Below are positions 14,927 through 23,579 of a stretch of 64,000 bases of DNA, in pieces (within the stretch, counting starts at the first letter, position 1; the number at the start of each line of letters is the position of its first letter). The notes beneath the pieces are model-generated. The model was not told the origin of the DNA. It saw nothing but the letters and a program-made list of their open reading frames with translations, and made no database searches. This stretch comes from Mycolicibacterium psychrotolerans (GTDB lineage Bacteria; Actinomycetota; Actinomycetes; Mycobacteriales; Mycobacteriaceae), in assembly GCF_010729305.1 (NCBI RefSeq), contig NZ_AP022574.1, forward strand, positions 4,836,001-4,900,000, read 5' to 3'. The position numbers and the translations under genes are program-made.

Positions 14927-16312
14927 ATGCCCCCTTTGCGTCCCTATCACGTCGCGATCGTCGGCTCCGGACCGTCCGGGTTCTTCGCCGCGGCCTCGCT
15001 GCTCAAGGCCGCCGGATCCGGCGACGACCCGGCGCAGCGCGACATCCGTGTCGACATGCTCGAGATGCTGCCCACGCCGTGGGGCCTGGTGCGGTCCGGT
15101 GTCGCACCGGACCATCCGAAGATCAAGTCGATCTCGGCGCAGTTCGACAAGACCGCCGCCGATCCGCGTTTCCGGTTCTTCGGCAACATCGTCGTCGGCG
15201 ACCACGTGCAGCCCGCGGAGCTCGCGCAGCGCTACGACGCCGTGATCTATGCCAACGGTGCGCAGTCCGACCGGCCGCTGGGCATTCCCGGGGAAGACCT
15301 GCCGGGCAGTGTGGCCGCCGTCGACTTCGTCGGCTGGTACAACGCGCACCCGCACTTCGAGGCGATGACACCGGACATCTCGTCCGGCCGCGCCGTCGTT
15401 GTCGGCAACGGCAACGTGGCGATCGACGTCGCACGCATCCTTGTCAGTGACCCCGACGTGCTCGCGGCGACCGACATCGCCGACCATGCGCTGGATCTGC
15501 TGCACGATCGCGGCGTCGAGGAGGTGCTGGTCATCGGCAGGCGCGGCCCGCTGCAGGCGCCGTTCACCACGCTGGAGCTGCGCGAGCTCGGCGACCTCGA
15601 GGCCCTCGGTGACGTCGACGTGGTCATCGACCCCGCCGACTTCGCCGACATCACCGACGAGGACCTCGAGGCCGCGGGAAAGACGGTGCGCAACAACATC
15701 AAGGTGCTGCGTGGCTACGCCGAGTTGGAACCGCGCGGAGCCAAGAGGCGCATCGTCTTCCGCTTCCGCACGTCGCCGATCGAGATCAAGGGCGACGGCA
15801 AGGTGGAGTCGATCGTGTTGGGCCGCAACGTTCTGGTCCGCGGTGCCGACGGCCGCGTCTCGGCGCGCGACACCGGCGAGCGCGAGGAGGTGTCCGCGCA
15901 GCTGGTCGTCCGTGCGGTCGGATACCGCGGGCTGCCGATGCCCGGTCTGCCGTTCGACGAACGGTCGGGCACCATCCCTCACACGGGCGGGAAGGTGCAG
16001 GACAGCCACAACGCTTACGTCGTGGGCTGGATCAAACGCGGTCCGACCGGCGTGATCGGCAGCAACAAGAGCGACTCGCAGGAGACCGTGAACACCCTGC
16101 TCGCCGATCTGCGCGCGGCGGAGCCCACGGACCTGGGTCCCGACCGTGCCGAACAGGTGGAGCGGTGGCTGCTCGAACGGCAGCCCAAACTCGTCACCAA
16201 CGATCACTGGAAACTCATCGACGCGCACGAGCGCACGGCGGGCGAGGGCTCCGGGCGGCCGCGGGTGAAGGTGACCAGCGTGGAGGAGCTGCTACGGATC
16301 GGGCACGGGTGA
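14927..16312 (+). CDS. fprA: NADPH-ferredoxin reductase FprA
   Basis: 461 residues from ATG 14927, with AGAAGG 8 bases upstream. Adrenodoxin-reductase-type flavoprotein that passes electrons from NADPH to ferredoxins serving P450s and Fe-S proteins. The FAD motif YHVAIVGSGPSGFFAA is at the N-terminus, followed by MLPTPWGLVRSGVAPDHPK and the NADPH motif VVGNGNVAIDVARIL (about 170). The C-terminal GWIKRGPTGVIGSNKSDSQET is diagnostic. It is divergent from prfB as in M. tuberculosis (Rv3106). Its last 21 bases overlap the convergent small membrane gene. Confidence 0.96.
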   Translation: MPPLRPYHVAIVGSGPSGFFAAASLLKAAGSGDDPAQRDIRVDMLEMLPTPWGLVRSGVAPDHPKIKSISAQFDKTAADPRFRFFGNIVVGDHVQPAELAQRYDAVIYANGAQSDRPLGIPGEDLPGSVAAVDFVGWYNAHPHFEAMTPDISSGRAVVVGNGNVAIDVARILVSDPDVLAATDIADHALDLLHDRGVEEVLVIGRRGPLQAPFTTLELRELGDLEALGDVDVVIDPADFADITDEDLEAAGKTVRNNIKVLRGYAELEPRGAKRRIVFRFRTSPIEIKGDGKVESIVLGRNVLVRGADGRVSARDTGEREEVSAQLVVRAVGYRGLPMPGLPFDERSGTIPHTGGKVQDSHNAYVVGWIKRGPTGVIGSNKSDSQETVNTLLADLRAAEPTDLGPDRAEQVERWLLERQPKLVTNDHWKLIDAHERTAGEGSGRPRVKVTSVEELLRIGHG

Positions 16313-16627
16313 GGGGGCGAACGCCCACTTCTCGGGATTGCCCGGCGAGTACACGACGTCGATGAGCTGACCCATCGTGGGCCAGGCGTTCACGTCGACG
16401 ACCATGCGCGTGTAGACGGTGTACTCGTTGACCGTCGGCCCGTTGATGACGCCGGTGATGGTGGCGTACTGCTCGCCGGTCATGTCGACCGGACGCGGGC
16501 TGACGCCGGTGACCAGCAGTGTTCCCGGCACCCAATCGTTGCCCGCGCCGCGCCTTCGCATGATCCACGGGGCCGCGACGAGCACGATGGCACCGATGAT
16601 GAGCAGCATGATCGCGAGTTCGGCCAC
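16292..16627 (-). CDS. Small membrane protein of unknown function
   Basis: 111 residues from GTG 16627; a longer form from GTG 16648 is possible. One strong helix opens the protein (MAELAIMLLIIGAIVLVAAPWIM), followed by RRR and a soluble beta-rich domain that begins WVPGTLLVTGVSPRP and ends EKWAFAPSPVP. I chose 16627 because TACCAT on the minus strand (16639-16634) lies exactly 6 bases upstream, the pattern of a leaderless start. It is divergent from hisN and convergent with fprA. Similar small proteins are common in actinobacteria; I assign no function. Confidence 0.65.
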   Translation of the reverse strand: MAELAIMLLIIGAIVLVAAPWIMRRRGAGNDWVPGTLLVTGVSPRPVDMTGEQYATITGVINGPTVNEYTVYTRMVVDVNAWPTMGQLIDVVYSPGNPEKWAFAPSPVPDP

Positions 16628-16650
16628 ACCGCCATGGTAGGACGGCACGT

Positions 16651-17439
16651 ATGAGCACCCACTCCCCTGACGTGGCCGACGACCTGGCCCTGGCCCTCAC
16701 GCTGGCCGGGGAAGCCGATGCGCTGACGATGCAGCGCTTCGGCGCGGTGGACCTGCGCGTGGAGACCAAGCCCGACATGACCCCCGCCACCGACGCCGAC
16801 CTCGATGCCGAGACGCTGTTGCGCGACCGGCTGGCCGAGCACCGCCCGGCCGACTCGGTGTTCGGCGAGGAGTTCGGCGGGACCAGGGAATTCACCGGCC
16901 GTCAGTGGGTGGTCGATCCGATCGACGGCACCAAGAACTTCGTCCGCGGCGTGCCGGTGTGGGCGACGCTGATCGCCCTACTCGTCGACGGCGTTCCCGA
17001 GGTCGGCGTCGTCAGCGCGCCCGCCCTGGCGCGGCGGTGGTGGGCCGGCCGGGGTCAGGGCGCCTTCGCCTCGTTCGCCGGCACCCCACGCCCGATCTCC
17101 GTCTCGGCCGTCGCCGACGTCGGTTCGGCCAGCCTGTCGTACTCCGACCTGACAACCGGGTGGGATGCGGCGCGCACGACGTTCGTCGAATTCACCGACA
17201 CGGTGTGGCGGGTGCGCGGCTACGGCGATTTCTGGTCGTACTGCCTGGTCGCCGAGGGAGCTGTCGACATCGCCGTGGAGCCGGAGGTCAAGCTGTGGGA
17301 CCTCGCGCCGCTCGACATCCTGGTTCGTGAGGCAGGCGGCCGCTTCACCGATCTCGCCGGGAATCCGGGCCCGCACGGCGGCAGCGCGGTGGCCACCAAC
17401 GGCCTGCTGCACGACGCGGTGCTCGCGGCGCTGCCCTGA
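16651..17439 (+). CDS. hisN: Histidinol-phosphatase, inositol-monophosphatase family
   Basis: 262 residues. Mg-dependent phosphatase that removes phosphate from histidinol phosphate in histidine synthesis. The family motifs are intact: FGEEFGG (metal-binding Glu), WVVDPIDGTKNFVRGVP (DPIDGT) and the C-terminal VKLWDLAPLDILVREAGG (WD motif). It matches Rv3137, which also lies next to fadE24/fadE23. Closely related family members act on inositol phosphates, so the substrate is inferred from synteny. The ATG lies 23 bases from the divergent membrane-protein GTG. Confidence 0.88.
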   Translation: MSTHSPDVADDLALALTLAGEADALTMQRFGAVDLRVETKPDMTPATDADLDAETLLRDRLAEHRPADSVFGEEFGGTREFTGRQWVVDPIDGTKNFVRGVPVWATLIALLVDGVPEVGVVSAPALARRWWAGRGQGAFASFAGTPRPISVSAVADVGSASLSYSDLTTGWDAARTTFVEFTDTVWRVRGYGDFWSYCLVAEGAVDIAVEPEVKLWDLAPLDILVREAGGRFTDLAGNPGPHGGSAVATNGLLHDAVLAALP

Positions 17440-17509
17440 CGTCTGCGAAGTTTGCCGCACACCCCGGCGAACGGTCGGCGACGATGTGAGGTGCGCAACA
17501 GATCAACGG

Positions 17510-17554
17510 ACCTTACTCAATAGTCAGTTCCGATACCTTACTCTGGAGTCAGTT
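17510..17554 (+). promoter_or_regulatory. Tandem operator-like repeats upstream of fadE24
   Basis: Two near-identical 20-base units, ACCTTACTC-AAT-AGTCAGTT (17510-17529) and ACCTTACTC-TGG-AGTCAGTT (17535-17554), lie in direct orientation 25 bases apart. Each has internal near-dyad symmetry (ACT...AGT). The only differences are in the three centre bases. They end 43 bases before the fadE24 ATG. This looks like a double binding site for a regulator of the fadE24-fadE23 pair, probably TetR-type; the regulator is not identified. Confidence 0.6.
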
Positions 17555-17597
17555 GCGCATCTGCGTTTCTCCGACACCACCTGAGGGCAGCCGACCA

Positions 17598-18980
17598 ATG
17601 ACGAACACTCTGCCGTCCAAGCGATCCGGCCACGAAAGTGCCGTCGGGCTGCACAAGCACAAGAGGTCTGCGACCGACATCGGAATCGCCCTGCTCACAC
17701 CGCTGCTCGGGCAGGAGTTCCTGGACAGGTACAACCTGCGGGACCCGCTCAACCGGGGCCTGAAGTACGGCGTGAAGCAGGCGTTCTCCGCCGCAGGCGC
17801 CTCCACGCGTCAGTTCAAGCGCATCCAAGGCATCGGCAAGCCGGCGACCCGCCTGAAGGCCAGCGGCTCCGACTACTTCGATCTGACCCCCGACGACGAC
17901 CAGAAGATGATCGTGCAGACCGTCGAGGAGTTCGCCGAGGAGATCCTGCGGCCGGCCGCCCATGACGCCGACGCGGCCGCGACCTATCCCCCGGACCTGA
18001 TCGCCAAGGCGGCCGAACTGGGCATCACCGCGATCAACATCCCGGAGGACTTCGACGGCATCGCCGAACACCGGACCACGGTCACCAACGCGCTCGTCGC
18101 GGAAGCCCTGGCTTACGGCGACATGGGCCTGGCCCTGCCGATCCTGGCGCCCGGCGGCGTCGCTTCGGCCCTGACCCACTGGGGCAGCGCCGATCAGCAG
18201 GCGACATACCTGTCCGAATTCGCCGGCGAGAACGTGCCGCAGGCGTGTGTCGCCATCGCCGAACCGCATCCGCTGTTCGACCCGACGGCACTCAAGACCA
18301 CCGCGGTGCGCACGCCGAGCGGGTACCGGCTCGACGGGGTCAAGTCGCTGGTGCCTGCGGCGGCCGACGCCGAGGTGTTCATCATCGCCGCGCAGCTCAA
18401 CGGCAAGCCGACGCTGTTCGTGGTCGAGTCGTCCACCGCCGGGCTCACGGTCACACCGGATCCGAGCATGGGCATCCGCGCCGCCGCGCTGGGCCGGGTG
18501 GAACTCGACAAGGTCACGGTGCCGCTCGGCGCGCGATTGGGCGCGGATGTCTCCGAGGCCGAACTCGACAGGAATTACTCCGAGGCGATCGCACTGTCCC
18601 GGCTGGGCTGGGCCGCCCTGGCGGTCGGCACCTCGCATGCGGTTCTCGACTACGTCGTCCCCTACGTCAAGGAGCGCGAGGCGTTCGGTGAGCCGATCGC
18701 ACACCGGCAATCGGTGGCGTTCATGTGCGCCAACATCGCGATCGAGCTCGACGGTCTGCGACTGATCACGTGGCGGGGCGCGGCGCGTGCCGAGCAGGGA
18801 CTGTCGTTCGCGCGCGAAGCCGCCCTGGCCAAGAAACTCGGCACCGACAAGGGCATGCAGATCGGCCTCGACGGCGTCCAGCTGCTCGGCGGCCACGGCT
18901 ACACCAAGGAACACCCGGTCGAACGCTGGTACCGCGACCTGCGGGCTCTCGGCGTCGCCGAGGGTGTCGTCGTTCTCTGA
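17598..18980 (+). CDS. fadE24: Acyl-CoA dehydrogenase FadE24
   Basis: 460 residues from ATG 17598, with GAGGG about 10 bases upstream. It carries a roughly 90-residue N-terminal extension (ending near GSDYFDLTPDDD) before the standard fold, as in Rv3139. The C-terminal GLDGVQLLGGHGYTKEHPVE and WYRD segment is typical of ACADs. The FAD-site region (CVAIAEPHPLFDP) is divergent from the usual TEP...GSD motif, so it may be the less active partner of a heteromer with FadE23. Adjacent mycobacterial FadE genes often form alpha2beta2 enzymes. It lies 33 bases upstream of fadE23 under the tandem repeat. Confidence 0.9.
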   Translation: MTNTLPSKRSGHESAVGLHKHKRSATDIGIALLTPLLGQEFLDRYNLRDPLNRGLKYGVKQAFSAAGASTRQFKRIQGIGKPATRLKASGSDYFDLTPDDDQKMIVQTVEEFAEEILRPAAHDADAAATYPPDLIAKAAELGITAINIPEDFDGIAEHRTTVTNALVAEALAYGDMGLALPILAPGGVASALTHWGSADQQATYLSEFAGENVPQACVAIAEPHPLFDPTALKTTAVRTPSGYRLDGVKSLVPAAADAEVFIIAAQLNGKPTLFVVESSTAGLTVTPDPSMGIRAAALGRVELDKVTVPLGARLGADVSEAELDRNYSEAIALSRLGWAALAVGTSHAVLDYVVPYVKEREAFGEPIAHRQSVAFMCANIAIELDGLRLITWRGAARAEQGLSFAREAALAKKLGTDKGMQIGLDGVQLLGGHGYTKEHPVERWYRDLRALGVAEGVVVL

Positions 18981-19013
18981 CAAGCAGCCCTTCTCTAGGA
19001 AAGCGGGACGATC

Positions 19014-20225
19014 ATGGCGATCAATCTGGAAATGCCGAAGAAGCTGCAGGCGGTCATCGAGAAAGGCCACCAGGGTGCGGCCGAGATGCTGCGGCCGATC
19101 TCGCGCAAGTACGACCTGCGAGAGCACGACTACCCGGTCGAGCTCGACACGCTGGCCACCCTCTTCGAGGGCATCTCGGAGGCGAACACGATCTCGTTCG
19201 CCGGCGCCGAGGCGTTCCAGCGCGACGGGGACGGGCCCAAGGGAAACATCAACGGTCCCAACATGTCCGCGCTCCTCAACGCCCTCGAGGTGAGCTGGGG
19301 TGACGTCGCGCTCCTGCTGTCGGTGCCCTACCAGGGTCTCGGCAACGCCGCGATCTCGAGCGTGGCCACCCCCGAGCAGCTCGAGCGGCTCGGCAAGGTG
19401 TGGGCCGCGATGGCCATCACCGAGCCGGGCTTCGGCTCGGACTCCGCGGCGGTGTCGACGACCGCCAAGCTGGACGGCGACGAGTACGTCATCAACGGCG
19501 AGAAGATCTACGTGACCGCCGGATCCCGCGCCACCCACATCGTCGTGTGGGCGACGCTGGACAAAACCAAGGGCCGCGCAGCCATCAAGTCGTTCATCGT
19601 GCCGCGCGATCATCCGGGTGTCACGGTGGAGCGGCTGGAGAACAAGCTCGGCATCAAGGCCTCCGACACCGCCGCGATCCGGTTCGACAACGCCCGCATC
19701 CCCAAGGAGAACCTGCTCGGGAGCCCCGAGATCCAGGTGGACAAGGGGTTCGCCGGTGTGATGGAGACCTTCGACAACACCCGGCCGATCGTGGCCGCGA
19801 TGGCCGTCGGTGTCGCCCGCGCCGCGTTGGAGGAACTGCGCAAGATCCTCACCGAGGCCGGCATCGAGATCTCCTACGACAAACCGGCGCACGCGCAGAG
19901 CGCGGCCGCCGCGGAGTTCCTGCGGATGGAAGCCGACTGGGAGGCCGGCTATCTGCTGACCGTGCGTTCGGCGTGGCAGGCCGACAACAAGATCCCGAAC
20001 TCCAAGGAGGCGTCGATGGGCAAGGCCAAGGCCGCCCGCGTCGGCACCGACATCACCCTCAAGGCGGTCGAGATGGCAGGCACCACCGGCTATTCCGAGC
20101 AGACCCTGCTCGAGAAGTGGGCCAGGGACTCCAAGATCCTCGACATCTTCGAAGGCACCCAGCAGATCCAGCAGCTCGTGGTCGCCCGCCGGCTGCTCGG
20201 CCTGTCCTCGGCCGAACTGAAGTAG
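19014..20225 (+). CDS. fadE23: Acyl-CoA dehydrogenase FadE23
   Basis: 403 residues from ATG 19014. FAD-dependent alpha,beta-dehydrogenation of an acyl-CoA. The FAD/substrate motif MAITEPGFGSDSAAVSTTA is intact, and the C-terminal region ends ILDIFEGTQQIQQLVVARRL, where the FEGTQQIQ stretch is typical of active ACADs. The N-terminus (AINLEMPKKLQAVIEKGHQG) matches Rv3140. It is cotranscribed with fadE24 and probably its catalytic partner. The physiological acyl chain is unknown; induction by isoniazid-type drugs is reported for the M. tuberculosis pair. Confidence 0.92.
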   Translation: MAINLEMPKKLQAVIEKGHQGAAEMLRPISRKYDLREHDYPVELDTLATLFEGISEANTISFAGAEAFQRDGDGPKGNINGPNMSALLNALEVSWGDVALLLSVPYQGLGNAAISSVATPEQLERLGKVWAAMAITEPGFGSDSAAVSTTAKLDGDEYVINGEKIYVTAGSRATHIVVWATLDKTKGRAAIKSFIVPRDHPGVTVERLENKLGIKASDTAAIRFDNARIPKENLLGSPEIQVDKGFAGVMETFDNTRPIVAAMAVGVARAALEELRKILTEAGIEISYDKPAHAQSAAAAEFLRMEADWEAGYLLTVRSAWQADNKIPNSKEASMGKAKAARVGTDITLKAVEMAGTTGYSEQTLLEKWARDSKILDIFEGTQQIQQLVVARRLLGLSSAELK

Positions 20226-20243
20226 CGCGCGCGCACCGCTTGT

Positions 20244-20249
20244 TACGGT
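20244..20249 (+). promoter_or_regulatory. Possible leaderless -10 element
   Basis: TACGGT lies 6 bases before the GTG start at 20256, the spacing expected for a leaderless mycobacterial transcript. It would give the molybdopterin oxidoreductase gene its own promoter downstream of fadE23. Confidence 0.4.
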
Positions 20250-20255
20250 GCGCGG

Positions 20256-22349
20256 GTGGAACACCGCATCACCTGTCCGCTGTGTGAGGCGATGTGCGGT
20301 CTGCGGGTCACGGTGTCGTGGGACGACGCATTCGCCGAGGCGGAGCGGCTGTTGCGCCCGGTCCTCGATCGTCACGGCGCCGAAGCTCTCGCGGTGTATC
20401 TCGGCAATCCGGTGGCGCACAACGTCGGTCTGGCCACCTATGTCGGCGCTCTGGTAGGCCTCGCCGGAGCGGCCGGAATGCGCGCCTACTACACCCCGGG
20501 CACGGTCGACCAGTGGCCGCTCAACGTGGTGAGCGCACTGCTCTTCGGCGGCATGTGGAACGCCCCCATTCCCGATCTCGACCGCACCGATCACTTGATC
20601 ATGCTGGGCGCCAACCCATCTGCCTCTCAGGGCTCGATGCTCTCGACACCCGACATCATGGGTCGGCTCGCGGCGATCCGGGAGCGCGGCGGCACCGTCG
20701 TCGTCGTCGATCCGCGCAGAACCCAGACCGCCCGCCGCGCCACCGAATGGGTGCCGGTCCGCCCGGGCACCGACGCTCTACTGCTGTTCGCGATCCTGCA
20801 CACCCTCGCCGAGCGCGGCGACATCCGATACCCGGAACACCTGCGCCACATGGTCGACGGACTCGACGACGTCATCGCGCTGGCCGCACAGTTCCCTCCC
20901 GACCGGGTCGCGCCCACCACGGGCGTGCCCGCCGAGACCATCCGCCGGCTGGCCGCGGGCCTGGCTGACGCGCAGAATCCGGTGCTCTACAGCCGGATAG
21001 GTTCCTGCACACAGGAATTCGGCACGTTGGCGACATGGTTGGTCTTCGTCCTCAACGTCGCCCTCGGCGCGGTCGACCGGCCCGGAGGTGCGCTGTTCCC
21101 GAAGGCGGCCGTGTGGTCGCCGATGTTCATGAAGCCACCTGACCAGGACGGCCCGGGATGGCGGTTCGGGCGCTTCCACAGCAGGGTGCGCGGCGCCGCC
21201 GAGGTGTTCGGACAGTTCCCGGTCAGCTGTCTGGCCGAAGAGATCGACACTCCCGGGGACGGCCGACTCCGGGCGTTGATCACAGTCGCCGGCAACCCCG
21301 CGGTGTCGTCACCCGGCGCCCGCCGCCTGCAGGCGGCCCTGCCGGGACTGGACGCGATGATCTCGATCGACAACTGGCTCAACGAGACCACCCGGCACGC
21401 CCACGTCATCCTGCCCGGGCTCTCCCCGCTGGAACGCCCGCACTGCGACGACCTGTACTGGATGTACTCCACGGCGTCCTGCGTCAAGTGGTCGGACCCG
21501 GTGCTGCCGCCCGACCCGGACCGGCCGTCCGAATGGGAGATCCTCCTGCGCCTGGCCGGCGCGGTGCTCGGCACGCCGCTTCCCGAGGTCGACGTCGGCG
21601 CCATGGACGATCTCTACACCCAGGGAATCGTGTTCGCCGCCAGTCAATCCCGTGATACGCCGCTGTGGGGTCGAGAGCCCGCCGAGGTGTTCGCCGCTCT
21701 GGAGGGAGGTGGCCCGGAGCGGCTGATCGACCTCGGCATCCGGGTCGGTCCCTGGGGTGACGACATCGGGCGTCGCCCCGGCGGCCTCACGCTGGAGGCG
21801 GTGCGCGCCCACCCCGACGGGTTGCGGCTGGGTGAACTCGAGGGCGGGCGACTGGCGGAGGTCCTCACGACGCCGTCGGGACGCATCGAGTTGACGCACC
21901 CGATGCTCGCCGACGACGTGGCCCGGCTGGCCGACCGTGTCGACCGCCGCGCCGACGGGCTGCTGTTGACCAGCCGGCGCCATCTGCGGTCGAACAACTC
22001 CTGGCTGCACAACGTCGCCGCCCTCATGCGTGGACGGGACCGCTGCACGCTGCTGATCAACCCCGTGGATGCCGCTCGGCACGGCATCTCAGACGGCGCC
22101 GTGGCCGAGGTGTGCACGGCCGAGGGCGCCGTCCGGGTGCCCGTCGAAGTGAGTGACGAGATGATGCCCGGTGTGGTGTCGATGCCGCACGGGTGGGGAC
22201 ACGGGTTGGACGGGACGCGACTGGGTGTCGCGAACGCGCACCCGGGCGTGAACGCCAACCTGGTGAATCCCCCTGAGCTGATTGACGTCCCGAGCAGCAC
22301 GCAGGTGGTCAATGGGGTGCCGTGCCAGATCCGCCCGGTGGACAGCTGA
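20256..22349 (+). CDS. Molybdopterin oxidoreductase with truncated Fe-S domain
   Basis: 697 residues from GTG 20256. It has the large-subunit fold of the DMSO-reductase family: MLGANPSASQGSMLSTPD, VVVVDPRRTQTA, VRPGTDALLLFAIL, and a C-terminal molydopterin-dinucleotide domain (LTSRRHLRSNNSWLHN, SMPHGWGH). The N-terminus reads CPLCEAMCGLRVTV and then at once SWDDAFAEAERLL. Homologues (for example Rv0197, about 760 residues) have some 60-70 residues in between, including the fourth cysteine of the [4Fe-4S] site. An in-frame deletion has thus removed most of the Fe-S domain. The enzyme could still bind cofactor but should lack that electron relay, or may be dead. The substrate is unknown. Confidence 0.85.
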   Translation: MEHRITCPLCEAMCGLRVTVSWDDAFAEAERLLRPVLDRHGAEALAVYLGNPVAHNVGLATYVGALVGLAGAAGMRAYYTPGTVDQWPLNVVSALLFGGMWNAPIPDLDRTDHLIMLGANPSASQGSMLSTPDIMGRLAAIRERGGTVVVVDPRRTQTARRATEWVPVRPGTDALLLFAILHTLAERGDIRYPEHLRHMVDGLDDVIALAAQFPPDRVAPTTGVPAETIRRLAAGLADAQNPVLYSRIGSCTQEFGTLATWLVFVLNVALGAVDRPGGALFPKAAVWSPMFMKPPDQDGPGWRFGRFHSRVRGAAEVFGQFPVSCLAEEIDTPGDGRLRALITVAGNPAVSSPGARRLQAALPGLDAMISIDNWLNETTRHAHVILPGLSPLERPHCDDLYWMYSTASCVKWSDPVLPPDPDRPSEWEILLRLAGAVLGTPLPEVDVGAMDDLYTQGIVFAASQSRDTPLWGREPAEVFAALEGGGPERLIDLGIRVGPWGDDIGRRPGGLTLEAVRAHPDGLRLGELEGGRLAEVLTTPSGRIELTHPMLADDVARLADRVDRRADGLLLTSRRHLRSNNSWLHNVAALMRGRDRCTLLINPVDAARHGISDGAVAEVCTAEGAVRVPVEVSDEMMPGVVSMPHGWGHGLDGTRLGVANAHPGVNANLVNPPELIDVPSSTQVVNGVPCQIRPVDS

Positions 22350-22371
22350 GGGGCTCAGCGCCTCATCAGCT
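22344..22371. terminator. Bidirectional hairpin between convergent genes
   Basis: AGCTGA (22344-22349) pairs with TCAGCT (22366-22371), and the inner bases GGGGC/GCGCC extend the stem imperfectly. It spans the stop codons of both convergent genes (22349 and 22355), a natural place for a two-way terminator. No clear T run is present. Confidence 0.45.
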
Positions 22372-23578
22372 GCTCGAAGAGATCCGCGGCGCGGGCGACG
22401 CCTCCGGTGGCGAGGAAGCCCTCGGCGACCCTGGCGGCACCGGGGCCCATCGTCATCGCCTCGTGAATCTTGCGGCGCAGCCGGGGCACGGACAACCGCC
22501 GGGCCGGTAGCCGCGTCCCGCAGCCCGCGACCTCGGCCCGCCGCGCGACCTCGAACTGGTCCCGTCCGTACGGGACCACGCACACCGGCACGCCACGGGC
22601 CAACGCGCGTTGGGTTCCTCCCATCCCCCCGTGGGTGACGGCGCACACCGTCCGGGCCAAGACCAGATCGTGGTCGACGAACCGGCGGATGGTCACGTGG
22701 GGGCGGTCGGTCATGTCCTCCGGAGCCCCGGCGGGCAGCGTGGCCACCACGTCGACCTGGTCGTCGACCAGCGCGGCAACGGCGGCGCTCACCAGGGCCG
22801 TGTCGTTCTGCCGCTCCGACGACGTCGTCACCAGGACGATGGGCCGGTCGATCGCCGACAGCCACTCCGGTGCGTCGACCGCGACTGGATCGGGAACGCA
22901 GGGACCGATCATCTGCACGGTCGGTCCCCAGTCCCCCGGGTATTGAAACGGGGTGCCGGTCGCGAGGAACAGCAGTGGCGCGCGACGCAGGAAGGCATCG
23001 AGTGATGCGACGGGCCGGGCGCCCAGCTGGGCGCGAATCGCGTTGACCGCCTTCACCGCCGGCCGCTGCAGAGGCCGGTTGACCACGGTGCGGACCGCGG
23101 CGTCGCGCCACCGGCCGACGACGCCCGGTACCGGCCGAAGGCCCAGCCCGAACGGAGGTACGCCCTCGACATCGAGGGCCGGCGTGTAGGGCGAGAAGCT
23201 GGCCCACGGCAGACCCGCGGCGTCGGCGACCGTCTGCGCTCCCCAGCAGTTGACGTCGATCAGCAGGCCGTCGGGTCGGACCTCGGCGATCGCGACGTGC
23301 AGATCACCCACTTCATAAGGCGCGCGGCGGCTGAAGGCCGACACCGACAGCCGCAGTGCTGACACCGGATTGGATGCCCTCCAATCGTCCATCTCGACGG
23401 CTTCGATGCGCGGATCGATGGGAGCGGCCGAGAAGCCCTGCGCACGTGCAGTTTCCACGCCGCCAGCAAGTGTGCGCAGGTGCACTCGGTGACCACGCGC
23501 GGTCAGCTCGGCCAGCAGCGCGCTCATCGGCAGTAGATGTCCCAGGGCGGGCGACGTGTAGGCGAGGATCGTGGACAT
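22355..23578 (-). CDS. MGT/UGT-type glycosyltransferase (GT-B)
   Basis: 407 residues from ATG 23578. The N-terminal half opens ILAYTSPALGHLLPMSALL, the acceptor-binding start of macrolide-glycosyltransferase-like GT1 enzymes. The C-terminal half has the donor-site motif THGGMGGTQRALARGVPVCV followed by PYGRDQFEVARR, in place of the commoner HGG.GT..E. The enzyme should transfer a sugar from a nucleotide donor to a small hydrophobic acceptor, perhaps a lipid or natural product. It begins 1 base after the cyclase/ATPase stop region, so both are cotranscribed. Acceptor and donor cannot be told from sequence. Confidence 0.85.
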   Translation of the reverse strand: MSTILAYTSPALGHLLPMSALLAELTARGHRVHLRTLAGGVETARAQGFSAAPIDPRIEAVEMDDWRASNPVSALRLSVSAFSRRAPYEVGDLHVAIAEVRPDGLLIDVNCWGAQTVADAAGLPWASFSPYTPALDVEGVPPFGLGLRPVPGVVGRWRDAAVRTVVNRPLQRPAVKAVNAIRAQLGARPVASLDAFLRRAPLLFLATGTPFQYPGDWGPTVQMIGPCVPDPVAVDAPEWLSAIDRPIVLVTTSSERQNDTALVSAAVAALVDDQVDVVATLPAGAPEDMTDRPHVTIRRFVDHDLVLARTVCAVTHGGMGGTQRALARGVPVCVVPYGRDQFEVARRAEVAGCGTRLPARRLSVPRLRRKIHEAMTMGPGAARVAEGFLATGGVARAADLFEQLMRR

Positions 23579-23579
23579 C

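Noticed and set aside
17538..20594. 1018-codon open frame on the minus strand
   Set aside because: Antisense to fadE24 and fadE23, both well recognised. The translation is His/Arg/Asp-rich shadow sequence.
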